Position numbers and translations under genes: made by a program
The notes under the pieces: generated by a model
Database searches by the model: none
What the model was told of the DNA's origin: nothing
What the model saw: only the letters and a program-made list of their open reading frames with translations
Source: Nocardia pneumoniae NBRC 100136
Lineage (GTDB): Bacteria; Actinomycetota; Actinomycetes; Mycobacteriales; Mycobacteriaceae
NCBI RefSeq assembly: GCF_000308755.1
Contig: NZ_BAGF01000052.1
Coordinates: forward strand, 1-64,000
Length of the DNA: 64,000 nucleotides
Direction of reading: 5' to 3'
Part shown: one piece after another, positions 8,920 to 18,032 of the stretch
Position numbering within the stretch: position 1 is the stretch's first letter
Layout: each line of letters starts with the position of its first letter

Positions 8920-9389
8920 GAAACTTCCTCCCTCTCAGTGGAAACGCTCGCCGGAACGTGGGCGAGCAAGTGCAGCAACTCCGCGGTCGGCGAGGTGACC
9001 AAATCCTCTATCGAATAACGGTCTAGCTCGGTATAGAACGCTTCCTTCGCGTCGGCGAGTATTCGGCGCAGGCGGCAGGCACCGAGCAATGGGCACGGAT
9101 GCGGTTGTGCGCACGCCACGACCTCCCGGTCGCCTTCCAATTCCCGGATCAGTTCGCCCACCGACACGGCCCGCCCGGCGGCGGTGATGAACAATCCGCC
9201 GGACCGTCCCCGATGCGCCTCCACCAACCCCAGGTCGACCAGCTGCGATACCGCCTTGGCGACATGGCGCTCGGAGGCGCCGACCTGCCGCGCGATCAGC
9301 TTGGTGGTAACCCGGGAGTCCGCCCCGTCGTTCACCGCGAGCCGCATGATGGTGCGCAATCCGATATCGGTGAACGGCGAGAGCTGCAT
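8916..9389 (-). CDS. nsrR: Rrf2-family NO-sensing repressor NsrR
   Basis: The protein has 157 residues if started at the ATG at 9389 (MQLSPFTDIGLR); an in-frame ATG three codons upstream at 9398 is also possible. An N-terminal winged helix is followed by three cysteines at positions 93, 99 and 105 (VACAQPHPCPLLGAC). That C-x5-C-x5-C spacing matches the [4Fe-4S] ligands of Streptomyces NsrR. NO destroys the cluster and lifts repression. The 4-bp overlap with hmp supports control of its own operon. Upstream is a relatively AT-rich 250-bp gap that should hold the promoter; no clear operator was picked out by eye. Confidence 0.92.
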   Translation of the reverse strand: MQLSPFTDIGLRTIMRLAVNDGADSRVTTKLIARQVGASERHVAKAVSQLVDLGLVEAHRGRSGGLFITAAGRAVSVGELIRELEGDREVVACAQPHPCPLLGACRLRRILADAKEAFYTELDRYSIEDLVTSPTAELLHLLAHVPASVSTEREEVS

Positions 9390-9647
9390 GCCGCTCACGC
9401 TACCGGCGTATTTCCTCGATTCCGCCCCTCGGACCGAGTGTGCTTAATTACGGCGATCCGTGCGTATTTTCCGCGTCCACCTGGAATTGCCATGAAACCG
9501 AAAAGAGCACAATGTCAGCAAGTATTGTTGCGGCACACCTGACGCGTTCGCGTAGCGATTGCACCCCGCGAGCGGCAAATATTCTGTGACAGCCGACACG
9601 GCGATTTCACGCGGTCGCGAGCGGTGCGCCGCGCATCGGCAGGAATA

Positions 9648-10988
9648 TCAGCGGGCGGCGATCCGCTGTGCGGCGGCGATACCGGAGGCTACGCACGCGG
9701 GCACGCCGACGCCGTGCAGATACGCACCGGCCACGGCCAGGCCGTCGAGCGTCGCCACCTCGGCTTCGACGGCAGCGATGCGGGCCGAGTGGCCCGGCGC
9801 GTACTGGGCGAGGCCACCGGGCCAGCGCTGGACCACGGCAGCGGACGGTGCGATCGGGACACCGGTGACGGTGGCCAGGTCTTCGGCGGCGGCGGTGACG
9901 AGTTCGGCGTCCGGCCACGACAGCACCGCGTCGTCCCCGAACTTGCCGAACGATGCTCGGACAAGGGCGGTCTCGCGGTGCGCGAGGTGCGGCCATTTGC
10001 GGCTGGAGAGGGTGAACGCCTTGGCGCGCAACGGTTCTCCGGTGGCCACCAAGATGCCGGAGTTCTGCGGCAGCGCGGTCTCGCGCGGCAACGCGAGGGC
10101 GACGACCACCGACGAGGACAACTCGACGCCCGCCAGCTCCACGGCCGCGGCCGGGGCCACCGCGCCCAGCAGCCGTGCGGTCACCGGCGCGGGGGTGGCG
10201 ACCACCACCGCGTCTACCGCGCCGATCGGGTCCACCACCCAGCCGCGCAGGCCCCTGGCCAGCCGCGTCCCCGGCGTCGCGGTGACGAACTCGGCCTCCG
10301 ACCGGGTGGCGAGCGCGTCGAGCAGCCTCCGGTAGCCGTCGCGGATTCCGCCGAAAACCGGCGCGTTCGAGGGCGGCGGCAGCGCGGCGCGGACGGCCGC
10401 GGTGAGGCTGGGCGCGCCGTCGTCCAAGGCCGCGGCGAGTGTGGGCAGCGCGGCGCGGACGCCGATGGAGCGCGAGCTGCCCGCGTAGACGCCGCCGAGC
10501 AGCGGGTCGACGCTGCGTTCGGCGACCTGCGCGCCGAATCGGTCGGCGACCAGGCCGAAGACATCGGTGTCTGAGCCCGGTACCCAGGTCAGCGGCCGTT
10601 CGGGTTCGGCGGCGATGCACGCCAGCGTCGCGGCATCGACCAGCCCGCGCATCGACTCGGCGTTCGCCGGGATACCCATCAGCGTGCCCTCCGGCAGCGG
10701 GTGGGCGGCACCGCCCGACCACACCAGCGGCCGCAGCCCCGCGGGGGTCACCAGCTGCGACTCGAGCCCGAGTTCACGCAGCAGCTCGGGCACCTCCGGC
10801 CGTCGTCCGACGAACGCCTCCGCGCCGAGATCGAAGGGCTCCCCGGCGAATTCCCCGGTGTAGAGGATGCCGCCGACCCGATCGGCTCGATCCAGCACGA
10901 GCAGGTCGGCGTCCGGGCCGAGCAGTGTCCGCAGCCGATACGCGGCCACCAGTCCGCTGATTCCACCGCCGACCACCGCGATACGCAT
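9648..10988 (-). CDS. hemY: coproporphyrinogen III / protoporphyrinogen oxidase HemY (HemG)
   Basis: The 446-residue protein starts at ATG 10988 with the FAD Rossmann motif VVGGGISGLVAAYRL, followed by DRADRVGG. The C-terminal LAVAGAYLHGVGVPACVASG is the conserved FAD-contact region of this family. In Gram-positive bacteria, HemY oxidises coproporphyrinogen III to coproporphyrin III, feeding coproporphyrin ferrochelatase and then HemQ. It is 250 bp downstream of hemE on the same strand. Proteins of this family are sometimes labelled hemG in actinobacteria. Confidence 0.9.
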   Translation of the reverse strand: MRIAVVGGGISGLVAAYRLRTLLGPDADLLVLDRADRVGGILYTGEFAGEPFDLGAEAFVGRRPEVPELLRELGLESQLVTPAGLRPLVWSGGAAHPLPEGTLMGIPANAESMRGLVDAATLACIAAEPERPLTWVPGSDTDVFGLVADRFGAQVAERSVDPLLGGVYAGSSRSIGVRAALPTLAAALDDGAPSLTAAVRAALPPPSNAPVFGGIRDGYRRLLDALATRSEAEFVTATPGTRLARGLRGWVVDPIGAVDAVVVATPAPVTARLLGAVAPAAAVELAGVELSSSVVVALALPRETALPQNSGILVATGEPLRAKAFTLSSRKWPHLAHRETALVRASFGKFGDDAVLSWPDAELVTAAAEDLATVTGVPIAPSAAVVQRWPGGLAQYAPGHSARIAAVEAEVATLDGLAVAGAYLHGVGVPACVASGIAAAQRIAAR

Positions 10989-11239
10989 ACCTCGACCGTA
11001 TCCGCTCCGCAACCGCGCCAATCGAACGGCTCGGCGCGCTGTGGTTCGCCCCACACCTTCGAGCTACAGCGAGCCCACACCACCACACGGTCCGCGCCGC
11101 CGCACTCGCAGGCCATCACGTTCGAATCGACACCGCGGGACAGCGAGCATCCGACGATGTCGATGGCCGTCGCAAAGCGGGCGGGCACTCGTGCGCCCGT
11201 TCTCGGCAGCGCCTATCGCCGGAGCCCTACCTGTGGGCC

Positions 11240-12295
11240 CTACAGTTCGTGGACGAGCTCCACCAAGGCAGTCAGCACGCCCGGGTCGGTGTCCGGGAGC
11301 ACCCCGTGTCCCAGGTTGAAGATGTGTCCGGAGGCGCCCATCGTGATCGCCTCGTCCGCTTCGCGCACGATCCGGCGGGCCTGCGCCTCGATCGCCGCGG
11401 GTCCGGCGAACAGCACGGCGGGATCGAGGTTGCCCTGCAAGGCTTTTCCGGGTCCGACGCGGCGGACGGCATCGGTCAGCGGCACTCGCCAGTCGACGCC
11501 GACCACGTCGGCGCCCGCCTCGCCCATGGCGCCGAGCAGTTCGCCGGTGCCGACACCGAAGTGGATGCGCGGCACGCCGGAGTCGGCGATCTCGGCGAAC
11601 ACCCGCTCGGAGTGCGGCAGCACGAAGGTGCGATAGTCGGCCAGCGACAGCGCGCCGGCCCAGGAATCGAACAGCTGCACCGCGTCGACACCCGCCGACA
11701 GCTGAGCCTGCAGGAACGCGATGGTGATGTCGCTGAGCACGCCGAGCAGCGCGTGCCAGGTCTGCGGATCGGCGTACATCATGGCCTTGGTGCGCTCGTG
11801 GTTCTTGCTCGGCCCGCCCTCGACCAGATAGGAGGCGAGGGTGAACGGCGCGCCCGCGAACCCGATCAGCGGCGTCTCGCCCAGCTCGTCGACCAGCAGG
11901 CGCACGCCGTCGGTGACCGCGCCGACTTCCTCGGGACGCAGCCGGGGCAGCGCGCGCACGTCGGCGACCGTCCGCACCGGCGCGGCGACCACCGGGCCGA
12001 CGCCAGGAACGATGTCCAGGTCGATCCCCGCCGCTTTGAGCGGAACGACGATGTCGGAGAACAAGATCGCCGCGTCGACCTTGTGCCTGCGGATCGGCTG
12101 CAGGGTGATCTCGCACACCAGCTCGGGATCGAAGCACGATTCGAGCATCCCGATGCCCGCCCGCACGTCGCGGTATTCGGGCAGCGAGCGTCCGGCCTGG
12201 CGCATGAACCACACCGGGCGCCTGCTGGGCGTCGCGCCGGTGGCGGCGGCCAGGAACGGGGCATCGGTCAACCGGCGGCGGGTATGAGTGCTCAT
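11240..12295 (-). CDS. hemE: uroporphyrinogen decarboxylase
   Basis: This 351-residue enzyme carries the signature PVWFMRQAGRSLPEYR near residue 27, the FSDIVVPLKAAG segment with its active-site Asp, and the C-terminal GHIFNLGHGVLPDTDP motif. It decarboxylates the four acetate side chains of uroporphyrinogen III to give coproporphyrinogen III. Start ATG 12295 gives the usual length; the open frame upstream is antisense to the DUF3000 gene. It heads the haem block on the minus strand and is divergent from the DUF3000 gene. Confidence 0.95.
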   Translation of the reverse strand: MSTHTRRRLTDAPFLAAATGATPSRRPVWFMRQAGRSLPEYRDVRAGIGMLESCFDPELVCEITLQPIRRHKVDAAILFSDIVVPLKAAGIDLDIVPGVGPVVAAPVRTVADVRALPRLRPEEVGAVTDGVRLLVDELGETPLIGFAGAPFTLASYLVEGGPSKNHERTKAMMYADPQTWHALLGVLSDITIAFLQAQLSAGVDAVQLFDSWAGALSLADYRTFVLPHSERVFAEIADSGVPRIHFGVGTGELLGAMGEAGADVVGVDWRVPLTDAVRRVGPGKALQGNLDPAVLFAGPAAIEAQARRIVREADEAITMGASGHIFNLGHGVLPDTDPGVLTALVELVHEL

Positions 12296-12368
12296 CACGG
12301 TTATCGTATGCGGGCTCGGCGGCGCGCCTCCGACCGCGCCGTGTGCACAAGGTCTACCGTCAGCATTC

Positions 12369-13007
12369 GTGACACCGCTCGACTTCCGCGACGGCGCCGC
12401 ACCGACCGAAGGACCCCAGGGCGAGCCTGCTCTATTTCGCGCCGCGGTCGATGCGATGGGCACCGCTACCGTGCATCCCCGGATCGAGCTCGCGCCCATC
12501 CGGCCGCCGCAACGACTCGCGCCGTACTCCTACGCCGTCGGCGCTGAGGTCAAACACCCGGACGCCGCCGTGGTTCCGATCGACTCCGAAGGCGACGCGT
12601 TCGGCAGGCTGATCCTGCTGCACGACCCGAACGGCGACGACACCTGGCACGGCACCCTCCGTCTGGTCGCCTACATCCAGGCCGATATCGATGCCGCGCT
12701 GGCCACCGACCCGCTGCTACCCGAGGTGGCATGGAGCTGGCTGGTGGACGCGCTGGAGTCGCGGGCCGAACCGTTCACCGCGCTCGGCGGCACGGTGACC
12801 TCGACCAGCTCGGTGCGCTACGGCGATATCGCCGGTCCGCCACGCGCCCATCAGCTGGAGATACGCGCCTCCTGGACGCCGGTCACCACCGATATGCGAC
12901 CCCATCTGGAGGCATTCTGCGAGGTCCTGGCCTACGCGGCCGGTCTGCCGCCCGCGGGGGTGACCCAGCTGCAGATGCGTCCGGGCTTGCCCGGCGACCA
13001 ACCGTGA
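12369..13007 (+). CDS. DUF3000 family protein
   Basis: This is a 212-residue soluble protein of unknown function, matching the actinobacterial DUF3000 family by its central YSYAVGAEV and GRLILLHDPNGDDTWHGTLRLVAYIQADID segments. Start GTG 12369 avoids overlap with the hemE start; an in-frame upstream start at 12288 would overlap hemE. The position between hemE and an RNase D gene matches Rv2680. No catalytic motif can be seen. Confidence 0.8.
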   Translation: MTPLDFRDGAAPTEGPQGEPALFRAAVDAMGTATVHPRIELAPIRPPQRLAPYSYAVGAEVKHPDAAVVPIDSEGDAFGRLILLHDPNGDDTWHGTLRLVAYIQADIDAALATDPLLPEVAWSWLVDALESRAEPFTALGGTVTSTSSVRYGDIAGPPRAHQLEIRASWTPVTTDMRPHLEAFCEVLAYAAGLPPAGVTQLQMRPGLPGDQP

Positions 13008-13144
13008 GCACGCCCCGCCGCGCGGTGTGACCTGCGCCGGGACCAGCGCTTACGATGACCGGATACATCACGGCCGCTCGATCGACACATTGATGCGCCG
13101 ATAGGACGGCGGCGCGTTCGAGTCGGCACGTAAAGTTCAACACC

Positions 13145-14476
13145 ATGTCCGTACCAGAAGAATCCGAACCCTCGGTCGCGACGCCCCTGCTCGCGCCTGC
13201 GGAGGGTGTGCCACCGGTACTGGACACCGCCGCCCAGATCAGCGCGGCCGCCGCCCGGCTCGCCGCGGGCACCGGACCGCTCGCCGTGGACGCCGAACGC
13301 GCCTCCGGATTCCGGTACTCGGCACGCGCGTACCTGATCCAATTGCGCCGCGCGGGCGCGGGCACGTTCCTCATCGATCCGATTCCGCTCGCCGACGGCC
13401 TCGCCCCGCTGGCCGAGGCGATCAACGAACTCGAGTGGGTCCTGCATTCGGCGGACCAGGACTTGCCCGGTCTCGCCGAGCTCGGCTTGCGCCCGGCCCG
13501 CCTGTTCGACACCGAGCTGGGCGGACGCCTGGCCGGCTTCGAACGGGTGGGGCTCGCCGCGATGGTGGAGCGTCTGCTCGGCCGGGCGCTGCGCAAGGGA
13601 CACGGCGCGGCCGACTGGTCGACCCGGCCCCTGCCCGACGAATGGCTGAACTACGCCGCCCTCGACGTGGAATTGCTGCTGGAGCTGCGCGACGCGGTGG
13701 CCGCCGCCCTTCAGGCGCAGGGCAAAACCGATTGGGCCACGCAGGAATTCGAGCACATTCGCACACTGGATCCGCCCGCGCCGAAAGCCGAGCGCTGGCG
13801 ACGTACCTCGGGCATCCACACGCTGCGCCGGGCCAGGCAGCTGGCGGTGGTGCGCGAGCTGTGGACGGCCAGGGACGTGCTGGCCCGCGCCCGCGATGTG
13901 GCGCCGGCGCGCATTCTCCCGGATGCCGCGATCATCGCCGCGGCCGCCGCGGAACCGAAGTCGATCGCGCAATTGCGCACGCTACCGGTCTTCGGGGGAC
14001 CGCGGCAGCGCCGGTACTCCCGCGAGTGGCTCGCCGCGATCGAGCGCGGCCGCACCCTGCCGGACAGCGAGCTGCCGCCGCTGACCCAGCCGTTCGACGG
14101 TCCGCCGCCGGTCAACCGCTGGGAGCGTCGCGATCCGGCCGCGGCCGCGCGCCTGACCAGGGCGCGGGCCGCGATGGGCGAGTTGTCGGCCGAGTACGCG
14201 ATTCCGGTGGAGAATCTGCTCGCGCCGGATCTGGTGCGCCGTCTGTGCTGGGACGGGTTGACCGACTACGCCGCGGCCGAGTTGTCCACCGCGGTCGACG
14301 GATTCCTGAAATCGGGCGGCGCGCGCCCCTGGCAGCGGGAACTGGCGGTGCCGCGGCTGACGGCCGCGTTGCCGCCGGTGGACCTGGCGTTCCCCGCGGG
14401 TTCGCGCGCCGTGCCGTCAGCGAGCGGCGAGCCACCCGCCGATGCGGCGGGCGATATCGGGAGCGGTCAGCCCTAG
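13145..14476 (+). CDS. RNase D-like DEDD 3'-5' exonuclease with HRDC domain
   Basis: The 443-residue protein has the DEDD exonuclease layout: LAVDAERASGFRYSARAYLIQL (first D and E, about residues 46-66), LHSADQDLPGL (second D), and LNYAALDVELLLEL (Y and final D). HRDC-like helices follow from about residue 225. It should trim RNA 3' ends. The annotated stop lies 60 bp inside the opposite-strand dxs gene, so the Ser/Gly/Asp-rich last 20 residues are antisense to the dxs C-terminus. This is homologous to Rv2681 by position. Confidence 0.87.
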   Translation: MSVPEESEPSVATPLLAPAEGVPPVLDTAAQISAAAARLAAGTGPLAVDAERASGFRYSARAYLIQLRRAGAGTFLIDPIPLADGLAPLAEAINELEWVLHSADQDLPGLAELGLRPARLFDTELGGRLAGFERVGLAAMVERLLGRALRKGHGAADWSTRPLPDEWLNYAALDVELLLELRDAVAAALQAQGKTDWATQEFEHIRTLDPPAPKAERWRRTSGIHTLRRARQLAVVRELWTARDVLARARDVAPARILPDAAIIAAAAAEPKSIAQLRTLPVFGGPRQRRYSREWLAAIERGRTLPDSELPPLTQPFDGPPPVNRWERRDPAAAARLTRARAAMGELSAEYAIPVENLLAPDLVRRLCWDGLTDYAAAELSTAVDGFLKSGGARPWQRELAVPRLTAALPPVDLAFPAGSRAVPSASGEPPADAAGDIGSGQP

Positions 14477-16315
14477 GTCCGCGTGCACTTCGCCACGCGA
14501 AGCGTGGTCGAGGAACTGTTGCGGCACACCGAGGTCGCGGGTCGGGATGTCCAGGCCGGAGTTACGCAGGCGGGCCGAGACCGTGGAGCCGATGCCGCCG
14601 TGCAGTCCGCCGTCCTCCAGCGTGACCACGAGCCGGTAGTTCTCCGCGAGCTTGAGCAGTGTGTCGGAGACCGGCAGCACCCAGCGCGGGTCGATGACGG
14701 TGACCGAGACGCCTTCGGCGTCGAGCAGCTTCGCCGCCTCCAGGGCTACGCCCGCGAACGAGCCGACGGCGATGAGCAAGACGTCGCCGTGCACCGCCTG
14801 CACCGAGCCGCCCTCCGGCTCCGCCATCCGCAGCACGTCCACGCCGTCGAGCCGCTCCACCGCCGAGATATCTTCGGCGACACTGCCTTTCGGGAATCGC
14901 AGCGCGGTCGGACCGTCGTTGACGGCCAGCGCCTCGGCCAGTTCCTCGCGCAGCGTCGCGGCATCGCGCGGCGCGGCGACCCGGATGCCGGGAATGATGC
15001 CGAGCACCGACAGATCCCACATGCCGTTGTGGCTCGCACCGTCGGAGCCGGTGATGCCCGCGCGGTCCAGCACCACCGTCACCGGCTGCTTCAGCAGCGC
15101 CACGTCCATCAGCAACTGGTCGAAGGCGCGGTTGAGGAACGTCGAGTAGATCGCGACCACCGGATGCATGCCGCCGAGCGCCAGACCCGCCGCCGAGGCC
15201 ATGGCGTGCTGTTCGGCGATGCCGACGTCGAACATCCGGTCCGGGAACCGCTCGCCGAACGCCGCGAGCCCGGTCGGCCCTGGCATCGCGGCGGTGATGG
15301 CAACGATGTCGGCGCGACGCTCGGCGTGCGCGATCAGTTCCTCGGAGAACACCGACGTCCAGCCGCGCGCCTTCGGGCCGCCCACCGGGGCGCCGGTCAG
15401 CGGGTCGATCGGGTCGCAGGCGTGCATCTGGTCGGCGACATGATTCTCGGCGGGCGCGTAGCCGCGGCCCTTCTGCGTCACGGCGTGCACCACGACCGGT
15501 CCGCCGAAGTCCTTCGCCCGGCGCAGCGCCGCCTCCAAGGCGACGACGTCGTGGCCGTCGACCGGGCCGACGTACTTCAGGCCGAGGTCGCTGAACAGTT
15601 CCTGCGGGCTGACGGCGTCCTTGATCCCGGCTTTCACCGCGTGCACCATCGAGTACGCCGATTCGCCCACCCGGGGGATGCTCTTCAGGATGCGTTTGCC
15701 CGCGTCCAGCGCGTGCTCGTAGGCGGGCTGGGTGCGCAGCGCGGTCAGCCGGTCGGCCAGGCCGCCGATGGTGGGCGCGTAGGAGCGACCGTTGTCGTTG
15801 ACCACGACGACCACCGGACGATCCGGAGCGGCGGCGATGTTGTTCAGTGCCTCCCAGCACATGCCGCCGGTGAGCGCGCCGTCGCCGACCACCGCCACCA
15901 CGTGCCGGTCCTGCCCGCCGAGGGCGAAGGCCTTCGCCAGCCCGTCCGCGTAGGACAGCGCCGCCGAGGCGTGCGAGGACTCCACCCAGTCGTGCGCGCT
16001 CTCGGCCCGGCTCGGGTAGCCGGACAGGCCGCCCTGCTTGCGCAGCGAATCGAACTGGTCCTTGCGACCGGTCAGGATCTTGTGCACGTAGGCCTGGTGC
16101 CCGGTGTCGAAGATCACCGGGTCGGCCGGTGAGTCGAACACCCGATGCAGCGCGATGGTGAGCTCCACCACACCGAGGTTCGGGCCGAGGTGCCCGCCGG
16201 TCGCGGCGACTTTCCGCACCAGGAACTCGCGGATCTCCTCCGCCAGCTCGCGCAACTGCGGCACCGTCAGCCGGCGCAGATCTTCGGGTGAGTCGACCCG
16301 GGAAAGCACTCCCAC
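14417..16315 (-). CDS. dxs: 1-deoxy-D-xylulose-5-phosphate synthase
   Basis: This 632-residue enzyme is full length. The thiamine-diphosphate motif GDGALTGGMCWEALNN is near residue 148, and the transketolase pyrimidine domain FDVGIAEQHAM is near residue 365. The N-terminal histidine region GGHLGPNLGVVEL is intact. It condenses pyruvate and glyceraldehyde-3-phosphate in the first step of the MEP isoprenoid pathway, needed for decaprenyl phosphate carriers and menaquinone. Its 3' end overlaps the RNase D gene convergently by 60 bp. Start ATG 16315. Confidence 0.96.
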   Translation of the reverse strand: MGVLSRVDSPEDLRRLTVPQLRELAEEIREFLVRKVAATGGHLGPNLGVVELTIALHRVFDSPADPVIFDTGHQAYVHKILTGRKDQFDSLRKQGGLSGYPSRAESAHDWVESSHASAALSYADGLAKAFALGGQDRHVVAVVGDGALTGGMCWEALNNIAAAPDRPVVVVVNDNGRSYAPTIGGLADRLTALRTQPAYEHALDAGKRILKSIPRVGESAYSMVHAVKAGIKDAVSPQELFSDLGLKYVGPVDGHDVVALEAALRRAKDFGGPVVVHAVTQKGRGYAPAENHVADQMHACDPIDPLTGAPVGGPKARGWTSVFSEELIAHAERRADIVAITAAMPGPTGLAAFGERFPDRMFDVGIAEQHAMASAAGLALGGMHPVVAIYSTFLNRAFDQLLMDVALLKQPVTVVLDRAGITGSDGASHNGMWDLSVLGIIPGIRVAAPRDAATLREELAEALAVNDGPTALRFPKGSVAEDISAVERLDGVDVLRMAEPEGGSVQAVHGDVLLIAVGSFAGVALEAAKLLDAEGVSVTVIDPRWVLPVSDTLLKLAENYRLVVTLEDGGLHGGIGSTVSARLRNSGLDIPTRDLGVPQQFLDHASRGEVHADLGLTAPDIARRIGGWLAAR

Positions 16316-16895
16316 CTGAACTAGCTCCCTCCGGATAGCGCATCTGATCCGATCAGTCTACGGAGCGGCGGATGGCACGCCCGCACGAGAACCATCACAC
16401 CGTCCGGCATCGCGCCGGAATGTGAGCTCGGCCGCACCGCCCGGACATACGGTACCCGGCCTACAGTGGCAGGGTGGCCCAGCCCGAGCAACTGGTCTCG
16501 CGGACAAACGAACCCGGCGTCGTGGCGCGGATCGCCGACGACGTCCACCGCCCCTGCCGCGGCGCCGATTCCGCAGCGGCGGCCGACTACATCCCGGCAC
16601 TGACTGTGGTGCAAGCCGATTCGCTCGGCGTGTGCCCGGCCACCGCCGACGGCCGGGTCCGCGGTGCTCGGCCCGCGACCAAGGAGCGGGCGATCTCGGC
16701 GGCATCGACCGAGCACGCGCTCGGCGTGACGACCCGCCTGCGGCATGTGCGGCGCTGCTCGCCGCCGAGGCCTTCGCGCAGATCACGCGCGGTGCGGGTG
16801 GTCGCAGCGCGCGGGGGCGATTACCCCTCCGCGACGAGCACGGCCCGGTCCAACGCGGGCTGTTCGAACCGACACCGATCATCGAGGAGCATTCC
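16316..16895 (+). other. 580-bp gap between dxs and the SIMPL gene
   Basis: Apart from the glutaminase-like fragment at 16474 to about 16760, I see only the ribosome binding site GAGGAG at 16884-16889 for the SIMPL gene. An in-frame upstream extension of the SIMPL frame to 16422 exists but translates to low-complexity Arg/Pro-rich sequence and is not counted as coding. Confidence 0.6.
16474..16760 (+). pseudogene. decayed glutaminase fragment
   Basis: The frame starting at GTG 16474 encodes GADSAAAADYIPAL followed by TVVQADSLGVCPATADGRV. This matches the conserved N-terminal block of serine-type glutaminases, for example GGKVADYIPALAKVPADKFGV in E. coli as recalled. The downstream active-site SxxK (QSISK) region is missing, and the sequence decays into Arg-rich translation. 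I read it as a truncated relic just upstream of the SIMPL-domain gene. The exact right boundary is a guess. Confidence 0.5.
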
Positions 16896-17570
16896 GTGAG
16901 CGAGCAGCCCGATTCGGCAGCAGGCACCGTCACGACCTTCGGGCACGGCACCGCCCGCGCCACCCCGGACCTGATGCGGGTGACGATCTCCGTGGAATCG
17001 CGGGCGAGCAAGGTCGCGCTCGCCTACAGCCGGGCCGGTGAGCGCGTGGCCGCGGTCACGCAATCGCTGCGGTCCGATGGCGTCGGCGGCGCCGACATCG
17101 CCACCAGCGGTCTGTCGGTGCAGACCGAGACGGTGTGGATCGAGGGCCAGGGCAACCGGGTCACCGGATACCTCGCCAGCACGTCGCTGACCGTGGCGTT
17201 GCGCGATATCGGGGACGACGCCGATCCCGGGCCCGCCACGATCATCGCCCACTGCGTCGAGGCGGGCGGCGACGACGTCCGCCTCGGCGGCCTGACCCTC
17301 ACCTTCGCCGATCAGGAGTCCCTGCTCGCCCGGGCGCGCGACGCGGCGTGGGAGAACGCCCTCGCCAAGGCCGAGCAGTATGCCCGGCGCGCGCAGCGCA
17401 CGCTCGGCAAGGTCCTCGAGATCACCGAGAACGCCGCCTCCGCACCACCGGTCCCGCGCGCGCAGAGCGTCGCCGCCCCGATGGAGCTCTACCGCGCCGC
17501 CGCGGTCCCGGTCGAACTGGGCGAGAGCGAGATCTCCGCGGTCATTCGCGTCACCTGGCAACTCGACTGA
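16896..17570 (+). CDS. SIMPL domain (DUF541) protein
   Basis: The protein has 224 residues from GTG 16896, chosen because GAGGAG lies 6 bp upstream and because homology starts there (TVTTFGHGTARATPDLMRV). The SIMPL/BP26 fold is recognisable by GHGTARATPD, the YLASTSLTVALRD strand, and the paired helices RARDAAWENALAKAEQYAR. Family members often oligomerise at the envelope, but this copy has no signal peptide and is probably cytoplasmic. It is convergent with the VOC gene. The function is unknown. Confidence 0.85.
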   Translation: MSEQPDSAAGTVTTFGHGTARATPDLMRVTISVESRASKVALAYSRAGERVAAVTQSLRSDGVGGADIATSGLSVQTETVWIEGQGNRVTGYLASTSLTVALRDIGDDADPGPATIIAHCVEAGGDDVRLGGLTLTFADQESLLARARDAAWENALAKAEQYARRAQRTLGKVLEITENAASAPPVPRAQSVAAPMELYRAAAVPVELGESEISAVIRVTWQLD

Positions 17571-17636
17571 CGCCACCGGCGATCGACGTCGAGGCGCCGG
17601 GCGAGTGAGCCGTCTGTGCCGACTCCTCCGACGTGG

Positions 17637-18002
17637 TCAATCCGCCAGGAATTCGAGCCGATTACCGACCGCATCGTAGGTGTGGAACCGCCGCCGCCCC
17701 GGAATCTCCGCTGGATCGGCCCATGCCACGGGGTATCCGGCCGCCGAGACGGCGGCGGCGACAGCATCGATGTCCACGACGAACGCCGGATGCCCTTTGA
17801 CGGCGGGACGAAAGTCGGCTTCCACGCCGACATGTAGTTCGCCGTCGGGGCCACCTCGGCCGGGGACGCGGAACCAGCACCCGCCCCGGGCGGCCAGCAA
17901 CGGCGGCTTCGGGAGTTCGGGCCAGCCGAGCACGCCGGTGTAGAAGCCGCGCTGCCGGTCCTCCGCGCCGGCGGGACAACACAGTTGCACGTGATGGATC
18001 AT
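17637..18002 (-). CDS. VOC family (glyoxalase-like) protein
   Basis: This is a 121-residue single-module VOC protein: HHVQLCCPAGAED at the start, FYTGVLGWPELPKPP in the middle and GNRLEFLAD at the end, with two beta-alpha-beta repeats. Several metal-ligand positions (H in HHVQL, H in LHVGVEA, E in RLEF) are present. It could be a dioxygenase-like, isomerase-like or antibiotic-binding protein; the sequence does not decide. Confidence 0.82.
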   Translation of the reverse strand: MIHHVQLCCPAGAEDRQRGFYTGVLGWPELPKPPLLAARGGCWFRVPGRGGPDGELHVGVEADFRPAVKGHPAFVVDIDAVAAAVSAAGYPVAWADPAEIPGRRRFHTYDAVGNRLEFLAD

Positions 18003-18032
18003 CAGCTCATCGTGCCAGCGGCGTCCGGCCGG

